Below are positions 23,125 through 33,397 of a DNA stretch of 64,000 nucleotides, piece by piece. How positions within the stretch are numbered: position 1 is the first letter of the stretch; every line of letters starts with the position of its first letter. A program made the position numbers and the translations under genes. The stretch is from Limnoperna fortunei (Eukaryota; Mollusca; Bivalvia; Mytilida; Modiolidae). The notes beneath the pieces are model-generated. The model was given only the letters and a program-made list of their open reading frames with translations, was not told the origin of the DNA and ran no database searches. Location: NCBI GenBank assembly GCA_944474755.1, contig OX104124.1:4986437-5050436 (forward strand). Direction: 5' to 3'.

Positions 23125-23700
23125 ATTGATTGTTTGCTTTTCTTTCAGCGAGAGTATTTCAGCTTTATTCATGACGTGAATAAGTTAAATATAAATCAAT
23201 TAGATTTGTTTGCTTGTTTAAATATTGTTTAATCCACTTTCAGCAATTTTTCAGCTATATCATGGCGTCCAGTTTTTATTTGAGGAGGAAGCCGGAGTAC
23301 CCGGATAAAACACCCGTCCTCCAGTAGGAAAACTGGCTCCCTTTCAATTAAGTTGCCTGCAGTGAGATTTGAACCCGAAACCTCAGTGTTGACAGACCAC
23401 GTGATCAATAGTTGATGTTCTAACATCACCACTCGGCTCCTTCAATCAATTAAAGAAAGATGGAGAAAAGGTGAATTTTCAATCAATCAATTTCGAAAAA
23501 TATGGGGTATGGGTTGGGGAGTAAGATTTACCTTTTTTTCGTGCAAGGAGCGTGACACTCTCTAAACATGTGACTATGGTTCGCGGCAATTTTAATATGA
23601 CCTGAACCACTCCCCCCCCCCCATAAAAAAAAAAACGAAAAAAAAACGGGAGAACATCCCATGTCCGTTAGCTGAGGACGCGCTGGGCAGCTCTGTTAAA
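23125..23700 (-). repeat. Second SINE family copy, interrupted by a main SINE
   Basis: The 3' side begins near 23127 (TTGATTGATTGTTTGCTTTTC, CAGCGAGAGTATTTCAGC). After the main SINE at 23206-23440 it resumes with GGGGTATGGGTTGGGGAGTAAG, AAGGAGCGTGACACTCTCTAA and GAGGACGCGCTGGGCAGCTC near its tRNA-like head. A CCCCCCCCC plus poly-A tract (about 23613-23645) is inserted. The partner is at 27115-27670. Confidence 0.65.
23206..23440 (-). repeat. Main SINE nested in the second SINE family
   Basis: Plus-strand order: GTTTGCTTGTTTAAATATTG (tail), CAGCAATTTTTCAGCTATAT, CATGGCGTCCAGTTTTTATT, GAAGCCGGAGTACCCGG, GAGATTTGAACCCGAAACCTC (B-box complement), and ACCACTCGG near the head. The B box is a variant. 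The partner copy is 27205-27462. Confidence 0.85.
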
Positions 23701-23910
23701 CCTATCAACTAATTTCAAGTACTTCCGAATTTAAAGGAAACCATTTATAATTATATATCATTAACTGTGGAATTACTTTAACAGACATCGTAAAATAAAC
23801 TAATGGCGACGGCTAAAATGCGAAAGCAGAATTGATTTTCGTATTACGCCTACATGTTCGCATTTTTAACTCATAAGCTTCGATATACATGTACAAACGC
23901 AGTTAGAAGT

Positions 23911-24568
23911 TTAATCTTTATTTGAGATTTAATTCTGTGTAAATTCATGTGACATAATAAGATAGTGAATAAAATATATAAATAGATGTTTTTGCTTTTG
24001 TCGTAAATCGTATTCAGTATTATACACCGGAATTCTTAGGAATTGTGACACAGTAGTTTATTCTTTATCTGTTTGTTTGAATGGTGTTTTTATTGGGGGA
24101 GGAAGCCGGAGTACCCAGAGAAAACCCCCGACCTGCGGTAGGAACACTGGAAATCCTTGTCAATTAAGATTGGAGTCGAGTACACCCTGCCTGCATGGAG
24201 AATCGAACCCGCAATCTCTGTGTTGACAGACCACATGATCAATAGTAGACGAACTACCTTGACCACTCGGCAAACGAGGCCCCTTTTTCTTTATTTGAGA
24301 TTTAATTCTCTGTAAATTCATGTGACACAATGAGATATATAGTAAATAAAATATATAAATAGATGTTTTCGCTTTTGTCGTGAATCATATTCAGTATTAT
24401 GCAGCGGAATTTTTAGGAACTGTACCACATAAGTTTATTCTTTATTTAATTCTGTGTAAATTCATGTGACACTATGGGGTAGTTAATAAAATATATAAAT
24501 AGATGTTTTCGCTTTTGTCGTAAATCTTATTCAGTATTATACGACGGAATTCATAGGAACTGTGGCAA
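23911..24568. repeat. Triplicated 145-bp unit, split by a SINE
   Basis: The unit AATTCTGTGTAAATTCATGTG .. AATAAAATATATAAATAGATG .. CTTTTGTCGTAAATC .. TTCAGTATTATAC occurs at about 23918, 24298 and 24441. The SINE 24069-24283 separates the first two. The second copy of the 4-kb duplication holds only one unit (27875-27970 plus 28599-28632). Confidence 0.8.
24069..24283 (-). repeat. Main SINE with internal deletion and 8-bp target duplication
   Basis: After GTTTGTTTGAATGGTG the sequence jumps straight to TTTTTATTGGGGGAGGAAG, omitting the usual 50 bp from TAACGCC to GGCGTCCAG. The head side is intact (GAATCGAACCCGCAATCTC, CCACTCGGCAAACGAGGCCCC). TTCTTTAT flanks both sides. The insertion is absent from the partner copy of the duplication, so it is later than the duplication, or was lost there. 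Confidence 0.8.
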
Positions 24569-24634
24569 GGAAAAAAACTGATCAAACCACGACAAATGAC
24601 CTATTTAAGCGTTTACAATAAAAAAAACCACGAC

Positions 24635-24868
24635 CTCGGAGGTTAAGGTAGCAGTTACCTATTATTGATCACCAAGTTGTCTGTTTGATCCTTACTGCGA
24701 GATGGTGTGCTCGACTCATCCCTATAAATTTGCAAAGAGCACCAGTTTTCCTGTCGAAACTTTGCTGTTTCGTTGGGTACTCCAGCTCTTTCCAATAAAC
24801 ACTCGACGTCATATTATATAAACTAATATAATTTTTGAAAAATAGTGTTAAACAAACTTCAAACATAC
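24635..24868 (+). repeat. Diverged main SINE (duplicated with 28690-28925)
   Basis: Contains GGTTAAGGTAGCAGTTACCT, CCAGTTTTCCTGTCGAAAC, TTGGGTACTCCAGCTCTTTCC, AATAAACACTCGACGTCAT and TAGTGTTAAACAAACTTC. It is a divergent subfamily with the consensus TACTCCGGCTTCC changed. The same form at 28690-28925 shows that it predates the 4-kb duplication. Confidence 0.75.
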
Positions 24869-25130
24869 ATATAATGCTAACGCGAAAAGGCGAAGTGAAA
24901 ATATGTTACGATTTCGCCTCCACGTTTTTCGTGTTTCTCGCTTTTTCCGCTTTAAAGGTTTTCGAAGACAAATACGAGATGTACGCCTTGGCATGCGAGG
25001 TCAAATATTTTTTTTAATTTATTGTGTGTGTGATTTTTTTTCATTTCTTTTTTTAATTATTTTTTTAATAAAATGACACTATGTGATGTTTATAAGCCGT
25101 CAAAGATGCATTAGTGATAGATTTTTTACG

Positions 25131-25749
25131 GGAGGGGGGGATTTTTCCATTTATAATTTATAACTTTAGACTAGACGTTTTCCGCTTTCAAAATACGGAC
25201 GTGCGCCTTGGCACCCGAGATGCTTTTTTAAAGTCATTGTATGTGTGCGTTTTTAAATTTACTTTGTTTTAATTATTTTGTTAATACAATTACACTATGT
25301 AGTGTTTATATTTCGTCACAGATGCATTAGTAATAGATTGGGGGAATTTCCATTTTCTTTAATAATACCTTTAGACCAGTTTTACCCTTATTGTAGATGA
25401 AACGATCCATCAATGAGGACATAACAGTTGACATTTTTATACTTCTAATATTTGCGAGTGAAACGAATTTTCACATTTCGAAATATTAATTTTACTAACC
25501 GGAAGTTGAATGGACGGATTGGAGCGATCAGTCCAAATCAATCCGTCAGATCAGTCAAATCGTTCCAAATCCGTCAATTGACGGATGGACGGATTGGGAA
25601 CGATCTGACGGATTGGGAACGATTTGACTGATCTGACTGATTGATAACTGATTGGTGACGGATTTTGGAACGCTGACGGATCGCTGACGGATTGATAAAA
25701 GTGTTGCGTCTTCAATCTCAAGTACTGTAATTAGTAAACGCTGGGTTGC
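25131..25749. repeat. Spacer between the 4-kb copies, itself repetitive
   Basis: 25190-25390 resembles 24940-25140 (TTTTCCGCTTT, ACGTGCGCCTTGGCACCCGAG, GTCACAGATGCATTAGTAAT), so the end of the unit is duplicated locally. 25500-25705 is a further TGACGGATTG word array with both orientations of the word. Confidence 0.6.
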
Positions 25750-26692
25750 AATGATTAATACAGTAATTGCACCCGTAAACGCAACACTTTGGCTGATTGA
25801 TAACTGATTGGTGACGGATTTTGGAACGCTGACGGATCTCTGACTGATTGATGATTAATACATCCGTCCAAAATTATGAATCCGTCATTACCTTGGTAAC
25901 CGTCAGCGATCAGTTCAATCAGTGCGATCCAGAATCCGTCATTTAATTATATGCATAAATCGGTCAGTTTATTGACGGATACGTACACATTAATAATTTA
26001 AAGATAAAACGAATTCTGCGTGATTTGTATATTATATATGCATTTATAATAAAATTTATAATAAAATAAACGCAAGTATTCAAAAGAATAGTTAATACAA
26101 TGTCTCGTTCTTAAAAATAACATAAGTAAACATATTAAAAGAAAACAATATTTTCTTTATATTATATAATAAAGCAAATTTCTTTAAAACAGGACATATT
26201 TGCGGGTTGCGCCTGTAAACCTAAAAAAACTTCGATTTAAGGCATATCAGTAGCGACGAGGTAAATGTTTTATTTTCGTAATCCTTAATTGATTCTGTTT
26301 TTTTTTCCGCGACTCGTGATTTCGGCTTTTTTTATTTTCTGCGACCTGTTACATGTATATTTTTTGTCGTATATTAAGCCTACCCGACTCCCCCATTCAG
26401 TAAAAGATTTATTTTCATTTAAGAAAGGACTTGGCCTCGTTTTGACATCATTACTAGTTACTTGAATGTATGCCTACGTGTTTTTATTTAGTCTACAACA
26501 TTTTAGATACAATTATAAAACTGTTGTGTATAAACAATTGTTGAACCGTTGAACAAGCATTGTCAATCTAAAAAAATTGTTTACTAAACAAAAAGTTGTA
26601 TTGTAAAATATACAGCGATTCTAGTCTGGGCGCAAGTTTTATTTGACAGGCAATAAAAGAAGTTAAAAAGTATAATTACAATTACGCTGGAT

Positions 26693-26886
26693 TGTTACAT
26701 TTATTTCATGGCGTTCATTTTTTATTGGGGGTGGGCTGGGAGGAAGCCGGGCTACACGGGTTAAAACACACAAGTCAATACAGTTGGAGTCGGGCACACC
26801 CTATCTGCAGTCGTTCGAAAATCCGCAACCTGTTTATAGGCTTGTAATAACTAGTAGATGACTAACCAATCAGCCACTGAGGCCCT
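26693..26886 (-). repeat. Diverged main SINE, partner of 22700-22902
   Basis: Same order and same atypical CTGCAGTCGTTCGAAAATCCG middle as the partner. It has a short deletion after ACACGGGTTAAAACACAC. Confidence 0.75.
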
Positions 26887-27114
26887 AATAACGCCGGGGA
26901 GACATGTCTGTGAATACTGCAGTAAAGCGTAAAAATGTGTTATAGATAGACACGTGTTATAGTACGAAATTTTTTTTAACAAAACGTCATTAATTCCCTA
27001 GGTCTATGAAGATCGGTTTGAACATTGTCATTACAGTAATATCGATAAAACAAAACTTTTTCAAAACGTACCCTTTAAAAGATTGTCATTCAATTTGAAT
27101 AACTTATTTCACTG

Positions 27115-27670
27115 ATTGATTGATTGGATGCTTGCTTTTCTTTCAGTGAGGGTGTTCAGCTTTATTCGTGGCGAGAATAAGTTAAATATCAATTAGATTT
27201 GTTTGTTTGTTTGTTTGTTTAAATATTGTTTAACGCCACTTTCAGCAATTTTGCAGCTATATCATGGCGTCCAGTTTTTATTGGAGGAGGAAGCCGGAGT
27301 ACCCGGAAACAACCACGGTCCTTCGGTAGGAAAAGTGGCAATCCTTGTCAATTAAGTTGAGTGCACCCTGCCCACCATGAGACTCGAACCCGCAACCTCA
27401 GTGTTGACAGACAACGTGATCAATAGTAGACTACCATAACCACTCGGCCAACGAGGACCCCTCAATCAATTAGAGAAAGATGGAAAAAGGGGCAAATATT
27501 TTGAATTCAACTGGAAAAATAAGTGGTATGGGTATGGGTGGAAAATTTTAAGCCTTCTTCTTTTCGAAATCTACAAAAGATATCCTTAGCGTGCAAGTAC
27601 TCTCTAAACACGTCACTATGGTTCGCGGCAATTCTATCATGTGCTGAACCACCCCCCTCCCAAAAAAACG
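27115..27670 (-). repeat. Second SINE family with nested main SINE (27205-27462)
   Basis: Partner of 23125-23700. The outer element starts TGATTGATTGATTGGATGCTTG and resumes after the nested SINE with GGTATGGGTATGGGTGG and CACTCTAA-like words (GTACTCTCTAAACACGTCAC). The tRNA-like head is mostly lost. The nested main SINE shows CATGGCGTCCAGTTTTTATT and ACTCGAACCCGCAACCTCAG. Confidence 0.7.
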
Positions 27671-27972
27671 TGATACATAGTAACTAATTTCAAACACTTC
27701 CGAATTTAAAGGAAACCATTTATACCTATATATCATTAAATATTGAATGACTATAACAGACATCGTAAAATAAACAAATTGTGACCGCTAAAATGCGAAA
27801 GCAGAATTGATTTTAAAATTATGCTTACATTTTGCGTCTTTAACACGTAAGCTTCTATATACAAACGCGTTTATTCTTTATTTGACATTTAATTCTGTGT
27901 AAATTCATGTGACACAATTAGATAGTGAATAAAATATATAAATAGATGTATTCACTTTTGTCGTAAATCTTT

Positions 27973-28598
27973 CTAAAGCTTCAGTCACACTACACCGTAT
28001 AGCGTTAACGGACGTCCAACGCATTACAAAATTTTCAATCCGTCCATGTCCGTTCGCATGCGTTTCTTTTCCGTTTATCATGCGGCGTTTGCGCTTCTTG
28101 TCTGGCGATGTCCGGCGGTGTTCGTTCCGTTCGTTGGAAAGTTTTGAACATGTTCAAAATTTGGAACGTACAGCACCGGATAAAGTTGTCCGTCAGATGT
28201 ACGTAACCATGCGCTGGTATGCGTTTTGTTCGTTACTCGTACGTTCCTTATTCTGTACTTGTCCGGTTCGAGTCCGTTCTTTCCCGGTGGACCTGATTTA
28301 CGGCCGGACTACTAACAGACATGCAGCGGATGTAACGTAAGTGTACGCTGCGTGTACGTTTTGTGCGGTACAAATCCGTTACTAGTACGTTGAAGTCCGT
28401 TAACTGTACGTCGTTCATCCGGTATATGTGCGTTGATCGTTCGGTCATTGTTCGTTTTGCACGTTTTATGCGCCCCGTACAGCGATCATGAGAGCAGCAG
28501 CGGGTAATGCTTTTCATCACCGGATAACTTTCAGCCGCATTTTTCTTTGCGTTTGGCGTCCGTTAACGCTATGCGGTGTAGTGTGACTGCACCTTTAG
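27973..28598. mobile_element. 626-bp element with 50-bp terminal inverted repeats
   Basis: The left end starts CTAAAGCTTCAGTCACACTA and the inverted right end starts CTAAAGGTGCAGTCACACTA. The first 50 bp of both ends agree at about 45 positions, including TAGCGTTAACGGACG. The inside is built from CGTCCGTT- and CGTACG-like words in both orientations and has no transposase frame. The related 145-bp unit at 24441-24568 (TCGTAAATCTTATTCAGTAT) shows the site without the element. The target duplication could not be fixed. A non-autonomous DNA transposon of unknown superfamily. Confidence 0.85.
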
Positions 28599-28689
28599 TA
28601 TTATACATCGGAATTCTTAGGAATGGTGGCACAGAAAGAAAACTGATCAAACCACGACAAATGATCTTTTTACGCGTTTATAATAAAAA

Positions 28690-28925
28690 ACCTCGACCGC
28701 GTTGGTTAAGGTAGCAGTAATCTAGTATTGATCACTGTGTTGTCTGTTCGACCCTTATAGCGAGATGGTGTGCTCGACTCATACCTAAATTTGCAAAGAG
28801 AACCAGTTTTCCTGTCGAAGGTCTGCTGTTTCGTTGGGAACTGCAGCTCTTCCTTATAAACACTCGACGCCATATTAAATAGACTAATAAAATGTTTGAA
28901 AATAGTGTTAAACAAACTTCAATCA
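28690..28925 (+). repeat. Diverged main SINE, partner of 24635-24868
   Basis: GTTGGTTAAGGTAGCAGTAAT, GAACCAGTTTTCCTGTCGAAG, TTGGGAACTGCAGCTCTTCC and AATAGTGTTAAACAAACTTC in order; the same subfamily as its partner. Confidence 0.75.
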
Positions 28926-29162
28926 TACATACAAATAATGCTAACGGGAAAGCGCGACGTGAAAAAAATGTTACTATTCTGCCTTCGTCTTTCTCGTTTT
29001 TTCCGCTTTAAAAAATTTCGAAGTCAAATACGAGATGTACGCCTTGTCACGCGAGGTCAAATATTTTTTAATTCATTGTGTGAGTATTTTTTGTCCATTT
29101 CTTTTTTAATAAAATTGCACTATGTGATGTTTATATTCCGTCACAGATGCATTAGTTATAGA

Positions 29163-29960
29163 TTCTATTTTATAGACATTTGTACGTTTTAATTGCTTAT
29201 ATTTTTTATTTAATGAACTCTGATTTAAAACCGTATGATTTTAAATTATGTGACAGGTCTACCCAGTACCATTTTATAATTATGTCATTTTATTTATGTA
29301 TCAGTTTGTTTTCAGACAAAACGTTCATTTAAATTCTTTGTTTTTATCACCACAAATGTTAATATAAGACATCACGTTTTTTGTTCGAAGAGAAACCAAA
29401 ATCAATTTATTCCGACTAAAAATACGAAACGTTTAATTAAAGACCGATATTATAACAGTATTGTTGTCAAAATCTCTTTTTTGCTAAATTAAAAAATGTA
29501 CATTTGTCAAAATTGTTGTAATTTTTTTTTCAATTTTTGCTTGATACATATTTTTATTTGACAAAGATTTCTAGATGTATGCACAAACTGTAACACGATG
29601 ATTAATTTTATCCTAATGTCCGTCAATCAACATTCAAGGAACAAGACTAAAAAACCTTTAAACGTTTATTTGTCTTAATAATCAAAATTGTTTTTTTCTT
29701 TATTTGCAAGTGTGTTTGAGTAAAGTACATTGTGATTTTTTCTTTTCCGATTATATTTAAACAACATAAAAAGAAATTGCAAAACCTTTTGTCAGAACTG
29801 TTGTCACGCTGTATAAAAAATGCAGCAATTTGTTTCTTGCAAAATAGATTTAATGTGTTTCTATATTTTAGTATTTACTATTGCTTCAGTTATTATGAAT
29901 AGTACTTATAAAGAGCGAGAATATGTTAATACGATTCAGATTTTTTTTTCTTTTTTCACA
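29163..29960. repeat. Dispersed repeat of about 740 bp, copy 2
   Basis: Matches 18603-19340 with very few differences and runs on with AGTACTTATAAAGAGCGAGAA and TATGTTAATACGATTCAG. That extension also flanks the SINE at 46554-46820, where the sequence is split exactly after GAGCGAG. It is therefore the empty-site version of the 46.5-kb locus. Confidence 0.85.
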
Positions 29961-30510
29961 TGGGAAAGACCTACGCAGCAAACCGCGAAATGATTGAAAG
30001 CGCATTTCAAAAAAGCTGTCCGCCTTTCCAATAATTTCTTAAAGAATAGTGAAAGTGAGATACTTTCTGAAATATGAGCATAAAAAATCAGAGTATTCAG
30101 CACTTTTGACCTATTTTGACACCTCAGCTAAGTTAAACCCAACAAGAATCAAATTGCCGACAAGTATTCAGTCAAAATAGGGGAAAGAATAACTTATAAA
30201 CGAAGACATGCTATCCTATTTCCTCCATTCAGATTCCCCTGTGATTTTATAAGTGACAAGCCGGATTTTCCTTAGATTCAGAATCAGAAATAAAAAACAC
30301 TCAGAGACACAATTTAAACAAAACTGACTGTTAACAAGAGACTTATTACTCAACCAAAATAACAACCACAAGTCAGAACTAACGACTCAGTACACAAAAG
30401 CAAACATTTGCTCAGTGAGTGTAGATAATTTAAGCACTTAAACATTACTGATCGGAAAGCTTTACTAAAGAAATAATTGAATATGCTTCAAATGTTTACA
30501 TGCAACTTGA
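29955..30510. repeat. Dispersed repeat of about 550 bp, copy 1
   Basis: Matches 34437-34995: GAAAGACCTACGCAGC, CGCATTTCAAAAAAGCT, AACAACCACAAGTCAGAAC, CAAAAGCAAACATTTGCTCAG and ATTACTGATCGGAAAGCTTT are shared. No conserved frame. Confidence 0.8.
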
Positions 30511-31775
30511 CAAAAATGGGAAACATTTACGTTTTAGTTATTACTTAATACCAATGTCATTTGACAAACAATTCAAGATGTTTGTACGGACGTAAATAGC
30601 TATTATTGTAACCGTAATGGCCAGTGAATAACAAAAAACAGAGTTATAAAGCTCGTTTATAAAGGTTTTTTGTCTTTTTGAAGTGTGTTTGGGTTTAAGG
30701 AATTGTGCCTTTACTACTCCAATAATATATATACTATGGTAAACAAATTTTCCCAAACCTTTTGCTAGAACTGATTTACATCAATTCATATAACACATAC
30801 CGAACAATCCTTGAAATCCTTAGATATACATTTAAACCTTTCTTAAAAATTAAAATACATAATTCAACTGAGATATTAAATTTTCACTGTTTTACTAACA
30901 TTAACATACAAATTTACTCTAAAGAAATACAGTTGCAATTTTAAACATAATTATGCAAAGAAATCAGATCTTTTAATACAATGTAAGAGAACTTTTTACA
31001 TATAAAATAACTTATTTTGACTGAAAGATACATACTAAAACCACATCAGCGACTGATAGGACTGACAGATGCATCAGGGATGCAATATAAAATCATATTG
31101 CATATAATACAATATACTGTGGGGACGAGAAAGTTGGCAGCTTTTACTACGATTTTACCCTTCGTAGAAACACAGACGTACGCTATGATACATCTAGCAA
31201 ATGTGGACAATGACTGTAGGAAGTCTATTAGTTTATAACGATCTGTTTGAAACATCCCTTTTCGCATATTACCAAGCAAATTAATTACCCAATTAGATAT
31301 TCTTTTTTAGTGCTACTTATAACATAATTGTTCAGAAGCAATACAGTAATCGGTAGATTTGTTTCCCTTTTTTTGACAACCATCCCTGATTTATTCACCA
31401 GCGCCAAGTTGTGGTTAGTTGAAATAAAACAGGTTATAACAAATGTTATCAACAACGTGGTGATCAATCAGGAACTCTAAGATATATCTAACAAAACATT
31501 TATGTCGCAAGGAAATAGAAATTATTTGAGAATTTCAACTTGATAGCACAGCGGGTTCAAGCCGCATAGAAGTAAAAACACAAAAAGAATACGTGACTGC
31601 ATAGGTCTCAGCAGCTACCTCTTAAGTGTAAAAATGAAACTTTAAAACAACGCATTAATGTTTCAACAAAATGTCTGAATACTGATGATCAAACGTTTAT
31701 TAACAAATTACTATATCGTTTGATAAATCAATGATATCCGTATCAGTGCTAAAATGTGGGGGTGATACCTCTGAA

Positions 31776-31991
31776 TGATTATAATCCAATGGCTCCACCA
31801 TCAACCCTTATTGCAAATACAGTTTCAGTCAGAATGCCAGGGTTGTAAATGTTTACAGGAATATTTTGATGTCTTCTTACATTTGTTATGTGTATTGTAG
31901 ATTTGGTTGTAAATAAATATAGAAAAAGACATACACTTTGTAAGAAACAACAAATTATCTGATGATACAAATGAAGATGGGTCAAAACCAC
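31776..31991 (-). other. Conserved coding-like segment, possible exon (block B copy)
   Basis: The minus-strand frame reads TTKSTIHITNVRRHQNIPVN, IYNPGILTETVFAIRVDGG and AIGL, then stops. The block D copy at 56624-56812 has the same frame with scattered substitutions and goes ten codons further (LAFRGITATF) before its stop. Upstream in both copies is a pyrimidine-rich CTTACA(C/A)AG-like stretch that could serve as a splice acceptor. Block C keeps only the start of it (about 42172-42200). I do not recognise the domain. It could be a 3' exon of the LRR gene or of an unrelated element. Confidence 0.4.
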
Positions 31992-32645
31992 CAGACAATA
32001 GCCTTCACAAACTATAAAATTTCCTCATAGTGTTCACTCAGGCCGACTCAAACACTGTTTGTTTCTGGGACAACATAGCAACAATAAGAAAATATAGACA
32101 TTACATGCATACTCTATAACATCGTTTTTTATATATATACATATAGTTTACATCTATATTTCTTATGAATAAATGGGCTAATGATTAAACTGCATATCTT
32201 AACTAGACATTAATAGATATATAAAATCAGGCGGGGATTCTCTTTCTTGTTTTGATTTTGACAAGTAATTAATATTTCTCCCTCCATTGAGTTATCAGCC
32301 TCTTGTGCGGAATGAAATTTAATTGTCTTACACACTTTTTTTCTAGGGTTTGATTTTAAAGCATATGACGTAACTTCAATTAACTATCGGCAGAATTTTG
32401 TTATTTACTGGGATAAATTTTATTAGATGTGTCGTCATTCCTGAACTATATTTAAACACAAATCAGTTGTGTACTTCATATTTATAATACTCAATAGGCT
32501 CTAGATAATTATCAAAATCACAATATAAACTTTCGTTGTGGGTACGAATTATTTTATTCTATTAATAAAACCTAATCTAAATGTTTCAGATAAGTACAAA
32601 ACACCATAATTAAAATTAGACTAATATACATGTTGTTACACTTAC

Positions 32646-32717
32646 AGCTCTCTCAGGTTGTTCAGATGTATGAATGAACCATTGTCAATAGCAGTAATAC
32701 GATTATAACCCAAGTTC
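32646..32717 (-). CDS. LRR exon, 72 nt (block B), partial gene
   Basis: A single exon encoding one leucine-rich repeat. Minus strand: TTTTACAG acceptor, 72 nt, GTAAGTG donor. The first base completes a codon begun in the previous exon and the last two bases (CT) start the next (Leu with G), so the phase is 2 at both ends. The translated core is NLGYNRITAIDNGSF followed by IHLNNLREL. It matches the LxLxxNxIxxIxxxxFxxLxxLxxL pattern of 24-residue extracellular repeats. Such phase-2 72-nt exons are the classic arrangement in LRR receptor and adhesion genes. It is the counterpart of 43231-43302. Signal peptide, caps and membrane segment are not in the window. Confidence 0.75.
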
Positions 32718-33372
32718 CTGTAAAACATTAACACATTGTTATTATTTCAACACCTGTAAATATATGTCACAATTTTATTTATTTGTATTTATTTAACAAA
32801 AGTGTGTTTGTAATGTAGGCACATTTTATATGACACCTTTTCTACATTTAATATAGCTCCTGGGGCTTTTAGACATAAAAATAATATACTTCTCTTTTCA
32901 CAAACATTATAATTTAAATCCATTTGAAATTACTTTTATATTGTGCTGGCTTTCAGATATAAATATTTCCTGTTCGTTTTAGCATTATTGGTCTAAAGTC
33001 AGAATAGTATCTAATACTACCGATTGCGTTTAGCGTTAAATTCTATATGCAGAAATAATGGCATTTATTTTCCTGCATACGTGTATATCTGCATGGTTTT
33101 AATTCATAAAACATATTATTTCAGTTCTGTACATAAAGTTAATCATCAATATTGAAATAAACAGCAAGAAACATTTTACATGAATATAATTACTTTGCAT
33201 AAAACGTGCACCTATAATTGCGCCCACAAAGTTAGCAATCAAATTTGATCGCTAGGGTTTTTCGAACATATTGCTCCTGGTCTTGGTGAACTAAAGAGAC
33301 ATAATAACACCAAGTTTTTTATAGAAATATTGTACATTAAGCACTCAAACGGCAATATATTCGTCAACTTAC

Positions 33373-33397
33373 ATTTCGCTAAGTGATCTTCTGGAGT
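33373..33397 (-). pseudogene. Truncated exon-like piece (block B)
   Basis: The minus-strand end TCCAGAAGATCACTTAGC, then GAAAT and a GTAAGTTG donor, matches the exon-like piece ending at 44005. The upstream part is cut off by the reverse-transcriptase repeat at about 33397, so this copy cannot be a working exon. Confidence 0.45.

Larger units (their letters stand above)
21740..25130. repeat. Direct duplication, first copy (period near 4.0 kb)
   Basis: Landmarks recur to the right at nearly constant distance: GCACCCGTAAACGCAACACT at 21769 and 25769 (4000 bp), GTATGCCT.CGT at 22481 and 26468 (3987), the SINE word CATGGCGTCC at 23261 and 27263 (4002), and GATCAAACCACGACAAATGA at 24580 and 28645 (4065). 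The order of all internal SINEs is conserved. Differences are the extra triplication and SINE at 23911-24568 here, and the TIR element in the second copy. Confidence 0.85.
25750..29165. repeat. Direct duplication, second copy (period near 4.0 kb)
   Basis: Partner of 21740-25130, with the same order: word array 25765-25985, SINE 26693-26886, second-family SINE 27115-27670 with nested main SINE 27205-27462, SINE 28690-28925, and a last shared stretch CTATGTGATGTTTAT to GATGCATTAGTTATAGATTC. At 29163 it joins directly to the 740-bp repeat. Confidence 0.85.
30540..33394. repeat. Duplicated block B
   Basis: Homologous in order to block C (41100-44050) and partly to block D (54480-57110). It holds, left to right, the AATAATATATATACTATGG part, GCATATAATACAATATACTG, the conserved minus-strand segment (31776-31991), the LRR exon (32646-32717) and the start of a second exon-like piece (33373). 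At about 33395 the similarity to block C breaks where the reverse-transcriptase repeat 33395-34260 begins. Most of the block is probably duplicated intron. Confidence 0.8.

Noticed and set aside
23611..23650. Poly-C followed by poly-A tract as a regulatory site
   Set aside because: Lies inside a decayed SINE and is absent from the duplicate; best read as slippage or an assembly-sensitive homopolymer.
28080..28520. Two overlapping reading frames of 86 and 90 codons on opposite strands
   Set aside because: They lie wholly inside the 626-bp TIR element, are made of CGTACG-type words (many Arg, Val, Tyr, Thr codons) and are by-products of the word array.
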